This document shows positions 1 through 8,783 of a DNA stretch of 64,000 nucleotides, one piece after another. A program made the translations under genes and the position numbers. The notes under the pieces are model-generated. The model saw nothing but the letters and a program-made list of their open reading frames with translations, searched no databases and was not told where the DNA came from. Numbering within the stretch: the first letter of the stretch is position 1; each line of letters starts with the position of its first letter. This DNA comes from Lunularia cruciata (Eukaryota; Streptophyta; Marchantiopsida; Lunulariales; Lunulariaceae): contig OX419755.1 of the NCBI GenBank assembly GCA_948567375.1, positions 71,366,944-71,430,943 of the forward strand, in the 5' to 3' direction.

Positions 1-647
1 GATAGAAGTATTGCCAAAAGAGTACTTCTACTAATAAGGCAGAAACCGAAATAGACTTGAGAACCTTAGAACCAATAGCTAGACATATGATTTAAAGGTG
101 AGAATTGGTTTGGTAACATCTGGAAGGATGTTACACATGATGGACTAAACAGATCAGAAAGAGATATCACCAAAAGGGGACTTCTACTAATAGAGTAGGA
201 ACCGAAATATGCCTGAAATCTTTGAAGGCAATTTCAAAGGCCTAAACGGATGAATTAGGCCTCAAAAATGTGCAGACTCCTTGCCAAAGGCAGGGAAGGA
301 TGGCCTTCCCTCCCCCTTGCTTTGTCTCGTCAAGAGCTTTCCAACGGTACCTTACTCATGTGATTCTAAGATTCCTACAAGAAGATTCCCTAAAAGAGTC
401 CCTCCGGTCAAAGCTCATTTGACCAACTAGATAGGACCTAGACCAGACAGGTCACCCATCCAAGTAAGTAATCCAAGGGTGGAGCTTGCTGACATGTCAT
501 CTATCTGTGTCCCTAATCCTATGGTAGAGCTTCCTTGGAGGAGATCCTCTTTGTCTATATAATAAAGAGAAGGTGCTCCCTTGGGGCATCGAATGTTTGA
601 GTGTGCAATATGTGTTTTCTCTCTTCTCTTGTCCTCGGAGCATTACA
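1..647 (+). mobile_element. Family A LTR, left end outside window, inserted in the A1 5' LTR
   Basis: This matches the A1 3' LTR from about its 82nd base to its end and finishes with CATTACA at 641-647. A TATA-like TATATAATAAAG lies near 556. It is followed at 648 by the interior of another A LTR (TAGAGTAGAAACC), not by a primer-binding site. The simplest reading is an A LTR inserted into the A1 5' LTR; the target duplication would be TAGAG (648-652) with its partner left of the window. Internal sequence of this second element is not seen, so whether it is solo is unknown. Confidence 0.8.
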
Positions 648-1260
648 TAGAGTAGAAACCAAAATAGACTTGAGAACCTTAGAACCAATAGCTAGACATA
701 TGATTTAAAGGTGAGAATTGGTTTGGTAACATCAGAAAGGATGTTACACATGATGGACTAAACAGATCAGAAAGAGGTATCACCAAAAGGGAACTTTTAC
801 TAATAGAGTAGGAACCAAAATATGCTTGAAATCTTTGAAGGCAATTTTGGAGGCCTAAACGGATGAATTAGGCCTAAAAAATGTGCACATCCTCCCCCCC
901 CCAAGGGAGGAAAGGGTGGCCTTCCCTCCCCTTGTTTTTCTTGTCAAGAGCTTTCCAACAGTACCTTACTCACGTGATTCTAAGACTCCTACAGGAAGAT
1001 TCCCTAATAGATTCCCTCCGGTCAAAGCTTGTTTGACCAACCAGATAGGACCTACATCTACATGTCACCGATCCAAGTAAGTAATCCAAGGGTGGAGCTT
1101 GCTGACATGTCATCTATATGTGTGTCTAATCCTATGGTGGAGCTTCCTTTTAGTAGATCCTCTTTGTCTATATAATAAAGAGAAGGTGCTCCTTTGGAGC
1201 ACCAAATGTTGAGTGTGTAATTTGTGTTTCTCTCTCTTCTCTTGTCCTTGGGGTATTATA
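648..1260 (+). repeat. A1 5' LTR (3' part)
   Basis: This is nearly the same as 7217-7842. The end GGTATTATA (1252-1260) corresponds to GTATTACA of other copies. A TATA-like TATATAATA sits at about 1169-1177. The first ~105 bp of the LTR are missing here because another A LTR interrupts it at 647/648. Confidence 0.85.
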
Positions 1261-1261
1261 A

Positions 1262-1279
1262 TGGTATCATAGCGAGTGT
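1262..1279 (+). other. Primer-binding site, initiator Met tRNA type
   Basis: TGGTATCATAGCGAG starts one base after the LTR. Plant retrotransposons primed by tRNA-iMet typically carry TGGTATCAGAGC, so the match is close with one change in the core. Families A and B both use it. Confidence 0.85.
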
Positions 1280-1400
1280 CTTAGTCCAAGAGAGTGGATC
1301 ACCCCTCTTGGAAGAGCACAAACTATTGAAATTGAGTAATTTGAGGTGGAGAACACAAAGTAGTTAATAGACTTAGGAAGTACTTTAGAGAGCAGACGGG

Positions 1401-1622
1401 ATGGATGCACCGGGAGGACAATTTCCTACACCTAGCTTTCCATTCCCAAATCCATTCCACATCAAGGTTATGTACATCCACCTTGAGCAAATGAAGGTAT
1501 CGCTAGTTTATCACTTTGGTGCAGAATTCATGGACAAGGTGATGAACTCACCAAACCCGGTGATTCTACCTATGGTGATATATGACAGAGAGTGGGATTT
1601 GACAATCTACATTCTACTATGA
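1401..1622 (+). CDS. Pre-gag ORF-A of element A1 (73 aa), unknown function
   Basis: A small open frame lies between the primer site and gag, a place where plant gypsy elements usually have only leader. It starts MDAPGGQF and ends TIYILL. An equivalent frame with the same start and the same stop position exists in A3 (51380-51601), and a decayed one in A2 (about 34260-34450). Its second half contains FGAEFMDKVMNSPNPVILPM, which matches the pattern of the next frame (ORF-B), so A and B look like two copies of one domain. No zinc finger, signal peptide or membrane segment is seen. I do not recognise the family; a leader-encoded accessory protein or an N-terminal Gag extension are both possible. 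Confidence 0.6.
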   Translation: MDAPGGQFPTPSFPFPNPFHIKVMYIHLEQMKVSLVYHFGAEFMDKVMNSPNPVILPMVIYDREWDLTIYILL

Positions 1623-1626
1623 TGAT

Positions 1627-1809
1627 ATGGATGTGAATGTCCCAAATCCTCTCCCTTTCAACACTCAAGTAGAAATCCGTTATGTAAGAAGACCAAAAGT
1701 GATGTTTAGAGATTTTGTGGTTAGAAATTTTGGCGAGGAGTATTATCAACAAGTGATAGCTTCTGAGGTCCCAATGGTAGTTCCAATAGTTGTGTGCCCT
1801 CCAAAGTGA
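1627..1809 (+). CDS. Pre-gag ORF-B of element A1 (60 aa), unknown function
   Basis: It begins four bases after the stop of ORF-A with MDVNVPNPLPFNTQVEIRYV and continues to FGEEYYQQVIASEVPMVVPI. A3 has the same frame with a nearly identical protein (51172-51375). The spacing to the gag start (1863) is 53 bp. The shared F-x-x-x-V ... FGxE-(F/Y) ... P-(M/V)-(V/I)-x-P pattern links it to ORF-A. The frame is open upstream through TTC TAC TAT GAT GAT, so A and B may once have been one protein that later frameshifted, or they may be translated separately. Confidence 0.6.
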   Translation: MDVNVPNPLPFNTQVEIRYVRRPKVMFRDFVVRNFGEEYYQQVIASEVPMVVPIVVCPPK

Positions 1810-1862
1810 TCATATTGAGTCTGTATTGAAGTAAACATTAGCAATTACGTGTTGCAAGAACC

Positions 1863-2950
1863 ATGGATCCGCAATTGCAAGAGCTGGTGCAAGGAATGCA
1901 AGGGATGGTGAATGAATTTCAAGAGATTAAGATGACCATGGAGACATTACAAAGTCAAGTGCGGATCCTCAGGAACGAACAAGCCATGCAAGAAGAAGAG
2001 CGGTCTCAAAACCCAATACATGCGATTGAAGTACTTGGAGAGGCACCTGTGCCTACGAACCTTATCAACGATGAAGCCACATTGCTACTCGGGATGAAGA
2101 AGACCTGCAATATTGAGCCTTACAAGGGGCAGTGTATGATGGGAGTAATGGAAAATTGGATCTCAAGAATGAATTGATATTTTTGATTGTTCTCAACAGA
2201 GATCACGAAGCATGCTGCAGATGTGTTTGCATGTGGATACTTGACCAATAAATCCATCACATGGTATGATGCTTGGGAACGATCCATGTTGGCAGAGAGA
2301 AGGGAGATCACGTAGGCATCAATGCAAGAAGGATTGTTGAAGAATTTCCAATCATTGATTCTGTGCAGATGGCTCGAACCCGACTATGGGGAATGAGACA
2401 AAAGAACAATGTACAAGATTATGTGGAAGCATTTCTAGATCTACAAGTTACAATAACCAACATGAGTCCAATAGAGGCTCTCAACAATTTCAAACAAGGG
2501 TTAAAGGAGCGAGTTTGCCAAGAAGTCATGGTGCAAAATCCTCGCACGGTATTTGAAGCCATTGCTTGTGCACAAAGAATAGCAAGAGCATTGGGTGGAG
2601 GTGAAGGAGTAGTTCCACCTCAACCTTATTGAGTAGAAATGCCACACATGGGTGGACCCGTACCAATGGAATTGTGCAACCTTTGATTTCAAGATTGAAG
2701 AGCACGACCGCTTCAGGAGGAGCATGGACGGGTAGAAGAACAAAGAGAAGTAGTCTCACAAGGAGAAGGAACTCAAGGAGAACAACGTCATTGTTACAAT
2801 TGTGGCCTTATTGGGCACATATCTACCAACTGTTGCACTCATTTCCCTAGAGGCCCTCGGCCTTCATACATGCAATCTTTGAACAACATGGAGAGGCGCA
2901 TTGAAGAGGAGGAGGTGGAAAACACTTCGGAAAACAAAGATCACCAGTAA
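1863..2950 (+). pseudogene. A1 gag (capsid and nucleocapsid), broken
   Basis: The start is MDPQLQELVQGMQGM, followed by a short coiled-coil-like stretch, then PYKGQ and the capsid block (SITWYDAWE, ARTRLWGMRQ, CQEVMVQNP). Stops follow at 2175-2177 and a frameshift near 2275; the frame is open again at 2273-2632. A zinc knuckle CYNCGLIGHISTNC (CX2CX4HX4C) is encoded at 2792-2833 in yet another frame. Gag normally forms the particle that packages element RNA; this copy cannot make it whole. The same start and knuckle occur in A3. Confidence 0.85.
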
Positions 2951-2967
2951 ATGTACCTCATGGCTGT

Positions 2968-3417
2968 ATGGGCTCAATAAGAAAGAAGAGAAGTGAGGGA
3001 AGGAACAAGACTAATGTGCAAAGATCCCAAAAGGCAACCTCACAATTGATTGTTGTGAATGGAGTCCTAGAATGCAATCAAGTAAGAGTATTAATTGATC
3101 CGGGAGCAATAGAGAATTTCTTATCTCACTCTATTGCAATAACATTGGGAATAGATCTAGAGAGAGATGGGAGTGAAGAAGTAGAGTTGCCTAACGGGCA
3201 AACAAAGAGGATTGAATCATTACCTAGACGGGTCACATACTCTGTAGAGGAATATCAAGAAGCAATTGAGTGGCAAGTGATACAATTAGCTTGTTATGAT
3301 GCAATCTTAAGCATGCCATGGATGGAGCATTACAACCCTATGGTAGATTGGAGGAAGAAAGTAGTGAGAACCCACCAATGGTCAATCATTGGGGTTAAAG
3401 AAAAATCACCCAGTTAG
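2968..3417 (+). pseudogene. A1 retropepsin-type protease domain
   Basis: An open stretch of 149 codons carries [20 protein letters not shown] followed by GAIENFL, the aspartic protease active-site region, and the downstream ILSMPWMEHYNPMVDW flap/end block typical of plant gypsy proteases. The active-site triad reads D-P-G rather than D-S/T-G; A3 has D-L-G at this place. The stop at 3415-3417 separates it from RT, whereas in A3 the two are in one frame. Confidence 0.85.
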
Positions 3418-3963
3418 GATATGCCTCTATATGTCACAAGGTCGGCAACTGTCTATAAGACCAATAGATGTTTCATAGGTCTAATAAGAGAAGTCTAGAG
3501 TGCACAACTCAATAGACAAATTCCTGAGAAATTGAAGGCTATGGTGGATGAATTTCAAGATGTCTTTCCCAATGATCTACCATTAGGATTACCACCAAAA
3601 GGGAGAGTAGATCATAAAATTGAAACACTCTCGGGGAAGACACCTCCTTGTAAGGCCCCATATCGCCTATCACCTCATGAGTTGGAGGAGTGTAAGACTC
3701 AAATTGAGGAGATGTTGCAAAAGGGGTTCATCCAACCTAGCATATCACCATATGGGGCTGATGTCTTGTTTGTGAAGAAGAAGGATGGTATAATGCGCAT
3801 GTGCAATGACTATTCAGGTCTCAATCATCAAACAATGAAGAACAAATACCCCTTACCTTGTATGGATTACCTATTTGATCAACTCCATGGAGCAAGATAC
3901 TTCACCAAATTGGATTTACGGAGTGGTTACAATCAAATCCAAATTGCAGAGGAGGATGTGTAC

Positions 3964-4654
3964 TGTGAGCTGGCCTGTCTCTCACTCTGGATGAACCTCT
4001 GATGGCTATTATGGTAGCGCACCATGGACTAAGAAGGCAAGGAACCCCAACTCCATCATACTCCTCCAAGGTTAACACTCCAAGACTCAAGACATTGCTC
4101 ATTAGAGAACTCAATGAGAGAGAGATAGTTGCAAATGAAAGGATAATGAGTACCTCCTCATCCCTTGTTTATATACTTGTGAAATAGTTACGCACCAAAG
4201 TTACTAATTACTGGAGTAACTCAAGTTACTAGGCTAAAAGTCAAGTAAAGTCAAAAAGTAGAAAGGAATATCCATTCATATGGGCATATTCCTCTAAGCA
4301 TGTGGTCTTATCTTGACCCATCCACTAAGTCAAGGATTCCTTCACATGGACTATCATTGGACTAAAGAAGAATCCAAAACAAAAAGGCTTGTAGGCACAA
4401 GAGTTCTCAACTCTTTCCTCAAAGCCAAACACCTAGGAATAATACCAAGTCAACACACTAAAATCCAAAATAGTGGTGCTCATCTTTTCTACTTCCTCTA
4501 AAGTAAGGTCCCCTCTATCTTAGCTATGACTAACTTTAGCTAACCATGACTAAATATAACCATCCTTTATCTCTATATAAATAATATCTCTTAAGTGCTT
4601 GTAATACCAAGCTAAATTTCACAATACCACACACATGCAAAAATGGGTGTTACA
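3964..4654. mobile_element. LTR-like insertion F1 (691 bp) in A1 RT
   Basis: The unit starts TGTGAGCTGG, ends GGTGTTACA (TG...CA) and is flanked by GTAC on both sides (3960-3963 and 4655-4658). Removing it rejoins the RT frame GAT GTG TAC AAA ACT as found in A3. It has no coding capacity I recognise. TATA-like motifs exist on both strands (TCTATATAAATA at about 4571; on the minus strand AGTATATAAACAAG near 4170), so its transcriptional direction is open. A diverged inverted copy lies at 43842-44536. Best read as a solo LTR. Confidence 0.8.
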
Positions 4655-4924
4655 GTACAAAACTACCTTTCGAACTAAGTATAGCCACTTTGAGTATCTT
4701 GTGATGCCTTTTAGCCTCACCAATGCACCTGCCACTTTCATGAGTCTAATGAATAACATGTTTTGTCCATACTTAATAAGTCTGTTATTGTCTTCTTGGA
4801 TGATATCTTAGTATACAGTAGCACAATGATGGAACACAAACAACATCTACAAGGGGTCTTCCAGATTCTAAGACAAAATCGATTGTATGCTAAAATCTCA
4901 AAGTGCAAGTTTCGCAAGTCTGAA

Positions 4925-4990
4925 GTAAATTACTTGGGGCATAGAGTAAGTGTAGAGGTAGATTACTTGGGGCATAGAGTAAGTGCAGAG
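4925..4990 (+). repeat. 33-bp tandem duplication inside RT
   Basis: Units 4925-4957 and 4958-4990 both encode V-(N/D)-YLGHRVS-(V/A)-E. The duplication adds 11 codons in frame; A3 has only one unit. It differs at two positions between copies. Confidence 0.95.
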
Positions 4991-5185
4991 GGCATTCAAG
5001 TATTGACGGATAAAATAGAGGTCATTCAAAAATGGAGTGCCCTTGAAGATCAGACTCAACTCAAGAGCTTCTTGGGGTTGACGGGATTCTATCATAGATT
5101 TGTCAAGGACTTCTCCAAGGTTGCATAGCCTTTAATGGCACTATTGCGCAAGGGGAAAAAGTGGGCATAGGGAACCACACAAGAG

Positions 5186-5701
5186 TTGGCCTTTCAAGAA
5201 TTGAAAGCTACCTTGCTACATACACCAATCTTGAAGTGGTATGACCCAAAACGTCCAATCAAGTTGGCTACAGATGCATCAAGCATAGCAATAGGAGCAG
5301 TCCTACAACAAGAGTGGCATGACGGATGGCATCCAATTGCATATTTCTCTCAAAAGTTGTTATCAATAGAGCGCAACTACCACACCAAAGAACAAGAAGA
5401 GTTGGCTATCGTTTTGGCCACCAAGCATTGGAAGCGCTATCTGGGCAAGAAGGCATTTGTAGTAGAGATAGACCACAAACCTCTAGTCTACCTCAAGACG
5501 CAGAAGGATCTATCTCATTGCCAGATTTGGTGGGCAGAGTAGCAACAATGCTTCAAAATGACAATCACCTACGTGGAAGGTAAGAAGCAACTAGCAGATG
5601 TATTCATCCGCATGCCAATGGTAAACAACTTGGTGGTAGAGGTTAAGATTAACCTTGGATTCTGGCCAAAGATTTTGGATGCTACAAAAACTGATCCATA
5701 G
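5186..5701 (+). pseudogene. A1 RNase H domain
   Basis: The stretch LATDASSIAIGAVLQQEWHD, then ERNYHTKEQEELAIV and VVEIDHKPLVYL shows the D, E and D of a gypsy RNase H, which removes the RNA template strand during reverse transcription. A TAG after WWAE (5540-5542, from TGG in A3) and TAG at 5699-5701 interrupt it. The latter stop is also present at the equivalent site in A3. Confidence 0.88.
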
Positions 5702-6610
5702 ATTGTAGAAGAACAATCATCCAAAGGCGTCACTAGCACCCAAGGACTCACCTTTTGTGATGGCAGATTATGGATCCTAAATGTCCCAAAATTACGCATC
5801 ACCATTCTAGCAAAATATCATGATTTGGCCATTGCAGGTCATGTCGGAGTGGAAAAGACCTTAGATGCAATCTAGTGCCATTACTATTGGCCTAAGATGA
5901 GTAACAACGTGATGGACTATGTGCACAGTTGCCTACTTTGTCAACAGAATAAAGCTTCTAATCAAGCTCCTACAATGCTCCTTCAACCTCTCCCCACGCC
6001 TACCCAACATTGGGAACAAGTGAGTATGGATCTCATATGTGAATTACCCAAGACCACCGTAGGGTTTGACTCCATCGTGGTCTTTGTGGACCGGCTTAGC
6101 AAAATGATTCATGTACGCCCTACCGCCAAGGATGTGACCGCCCCACAACTAGCTCAACTATACTTAGATGCAGTCTTCTCTCACCAAGGCTTGTCTAGAG
6201 TACTTACCATTGATAAAGGCACTCAATTCACCAGTTTGTTTTGGTGAACATTCTTTGGTTTCTTCAAAACCAAGTTGGCCATGTCCAAAGCTTACCACCC
6301 ACAAATAGATGGCCAAACAAAGCATGCTAATCGCACGATTGAAGACATGTTATGCGACTTCACCTTAGAAGAGCATGAGAGGTGGGACGCCCTACTCTTG
6401 TTGGTGGAATTTGCTTACAACAATTTAGTGAATGTATCCACTCAAGTCAATCCGTTCTTCCTCATGTATGATGAGCATCCCTTCATACCTTCTAGCTTGA
6501 TGAAGATCTGTCCAGTGGCTACCAAGGTCGATGCAGTCAACATGTTTGTTTCTAGAATCCAACAAGGTGGGGAGAGCACCAAGCACAGATTACAAATTAC
6601 ACAAAATTGA
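5702..6610 (+). pseudogene. A1 integrase
   Basis: An N-terminal zinc-binding region is visible (GHVGVEKTLDA, then CLLCQQNKASNQ), then the core: SMDLICELPKTTVGFDSIV with the first Asp and LTIDKGTQFTS with the second. The third acidic residue is lost: the segment reads HPQIDGQTKHANRTIEDML, where A3 has QIERAN. The frame is cut by stops at about 5875 and at 6245-6247. The integrase would insert element cDNA into chromatin. Confidence 0.88.
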
Positions 6611-6639
6611 TAGAAGCAGTATGTTGATGCACACTGTAG

Positions 6640-7090
6640 GCACATGGAGTTCAATGTTGGGGATCAAGTATGGCTATCGACAACCAACCTCACATTAGTT
6701 GGACCTCGTAAGCTTAGACCTCATTTTATTGAGCCTTTCTCGATTCTTTGTCGGGTCGGCGCTGTCCTATCACCTTGAATTACCACCACACATGAAGATC
6801 CATCCCATGTTCCATGTTTCCCTACTATGTAGATATGCTTCCCGCTTAGGCCAAGGTCATTCCACCCAAGACATTCGACCTTGTCCGACACTCATTGATG
6901 GCACGGAGGAATATGAAGTGGAGCGTATTCTCCAAAAATGCATGAGTTGTACTCGCCATCCGCGGGTGGACTATCTAGTATAGTGGAAAGGTTACCCCCT
7001 CTATGAAGCAACCTAGGAGCCCACTGCCAATTTGACAACATGCACCGGTGTTGGTGCAAGTATTTGAGCAACAATTGCACAATGAGGATG
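6640..7090 (+). pseudogene. A1 integrase C-terminus and chromodomain
   Basis: The text HMEFNVGDQVWL, SYHLELPPHMKIHPMFHVSL and then EYEVERILQK ... HPRVDYLV, stop, WKGYPLYEAT, stop, EP matches the GPY/F module and a chromodomain. Two TAG codons lie inside the chromodomain (LVQWK to LV-stop-WK and TWEP to T-stop-EP). Chromodomains in chromoviruses bias integration toward marked chromatin. Confidence 0.85.
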
Positions 7091-7098
7091 TTGCATCT

Positions 7099-7114
7099 TA
7101 AAAGGAGGGAGGTC
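7099..7114 (+). other. Polypurine tract of A1
   Basis: TAAAAGGAGGGAGGTC precedes the 3' LTR directly; A3 has the same tract on its strand (46615-46631). It primes plus-strand DNA synthesis. Confidence 0.85.
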
Positions 7115-7842
7115 TATAATACCAAGAGCTAGCCATATGATCTAGATGTGAAATTTGGTTTGGTAACATCTAGAATGATGGTCAAAAGCAATTAGATAGA
7201 GGTATCACCAAAAGAGTACTTCTACTTATAGAGAAAAAACCAAAATAGACTTGAGAACCTTAGAACCAATAGCTAGACATATGATTTAAAGGTGAGAATT
7301 GGTTTGATAATCTCCGGAAAGATGTTACACATGATGGAGTAAATAGATCAGAAAGAGGTATCACCAAAAGGGAACTTTTACTAATAGAGTAGGAACCAAA
7401 ATATGCTTGAAATCTTTGAAGGCAATTTTGGAGGCCTAAAAAGATGAATTAGGCCTCAAAAATGTGCAGATTCTCCCACCCCCAAGGGAGGAAAGGTTGG
7501 CCTTCCTTCCCCCTCGTTTTTCTTGTCAATAGCTTTCCAACAGTACCTTACTCACATGATTCTGAGACTCCTACAAGAAGATTCCCTAAAAGATTCCCTC
7601 TGGTCAAAGCTTGTTTGACCAACCAGATAGGACCTAGATCAACATGTCACCCATCCAAGTAAGTAATCCAAGGGTGGAGCTTGCTGACATGTCACCTATA
7701 TGTGTGTCTAATCCTATGGTGGAGCTTGCTTGGAGGAGATCCTCTTTGTCTATATAATAAAGAGAAGGTGCTCCTTTGGAGCACCAAATGTTGAGTGTGT
7801 AATTTATGTTTCTCTCTCTTCTCTTGTCATCAGGGTATTACA
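7115..7842 (+). repeat. A1 3' LTR, 728 bp
   Basis: The LTR starts TATAATACCAAGAGC (consensus TGTAATACC) and ends GGGTATTACA. The sequence after it (GGGGGTGACATGG) is B-family pol on the opposite strand, giving the outer boundary of A1. Confidence 0.92.
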
Positions 7843-8783
7843 GGGGGTGACATGGAATCTATAAGTTTTATACTCAAGTTTGATGTCAAACAACTATAAT
7901 AGTTCCTTCCATTGATATTGACTCTTCATGTGCTCTAAATGTAATGTCTACAACAAGGGTTTGGGATCAATTTGCATGATCACTTGTTTCCCCAAGAGAT
8001 AATGCCTCCATAACTTGGTGGCATAAACCATTGCTAGTTATTCTTGGTCTCAAGTAGAGTAAATACTTTTTGTGGTGTTTAATTGGCAAGACACAAAGGC
8101 AATGGGATGTAACCCATCTGGATATTCTTATTACAACACAACTCTAATGGCAAAGTTAGAAGTATCAAAATCAACCACACAAGGTAGTTGAGGATCATAT
8201 GGTTGAAGAATGGTTCTTGAAGACACTATATGGTTAAGCTTCTAGAATGCTTCTTTGTGCTTGGTGGTCCATTCAAAGCTTGAGGTTTTCCCCAAGAGTT
8301 TGGTCAATGGTATGGCCACATAAGCATAATAGTGGATGAATCATCGGTGAAAACTTACCAATCCATTAAATGCCTGTACTTTTGTGACATCTTTTAGAGT
8401 TAGCCAATCAATAATGGCCTTGATTTTCTCCTCTTCCATCTTCATCTCCTCTGATGAGATCTTATGACCCAAGAAGGTAACTTCCTTCTGCCAAAAGGCA
8501 CATTTTGACTTCTTGTGGTAAAACTTGCATTGACTTAGTCATCTTAAGACTTCTTGCATCTAATTTGTATGTTCTACCTCTAATTTACTATAGATTAAAA
8601 TATCATCCAAGAACACCACCATGTATTGATCCAATAGCCCATCTAACACTTGATGTATCTGATCCATGAAGCTTGTTGGGACATTTGCAAGCCCAAAAGG
8701 TAGAACTCTCTATTCAAAATGCCCATATTGTGTGCAAAGGGTAATCTTTTGCACATCCTTCTTATCAATGGAAACTTGCTAAT
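7843..8783 (-). pseudogene. B1 RT C-terminal half and RNase H
   Basis: On the minus strand this encodes diverged text equivalent to B2 19680-20600, including the VVFLDDIL catalytic block near 8590-8640 and the primer-grip and connection region. Many stops are present. The right edge is the TSD of C1 (CTAAT, 8779-8783). Confidence 0.8.

Larger units (their letters stand above)
3532..5150 (+). pseudogene. A1 reverse transcriptase, split by insertion F
   Basis: The first part (3532-3963) carries [27 protein letters not shown] and [13 protein letters not shown], the fingers and first catalytic Asp region. The frame breaks at 3963 where F is inserted and resumes at 4655 (TAC AAA ACT duplicated as GTAC). 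The second part has FGYLVMPF-like text, the catalytic [13 protein letters not shown] motif near 4790 and [17 protein letters not shown]. An in-frame 33-bp tandem duplication lies at 4925-4990. TAG stops at 5127-5129 and in the following WTWG region end it. Confidence 0.9.
648..7842 (+). mobile_element. Chromovirus (Ty3/gypsy) A1, decayed, LTR to LTR
   Basis: The element reads, in order, LTR, primer site, two small pre-gag frames, gag with zinc knuckle, protease, reverse transcriptase, RNase H, integrase, chromodomain, polypurine tract and LTR. This order (RT before integrase) and the C-terminal chromodomain place it in Ty3/gypsy chromoviruses. Every domain is recognisable but broken by stops and frameshifts, so it cannot move by itself. 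It sits inside family B element B1: B pol sequence resumes on the other strand right after 7842. A 691-bp LTR-like unit (F) interrupts its RT. Confidence 0.92.
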
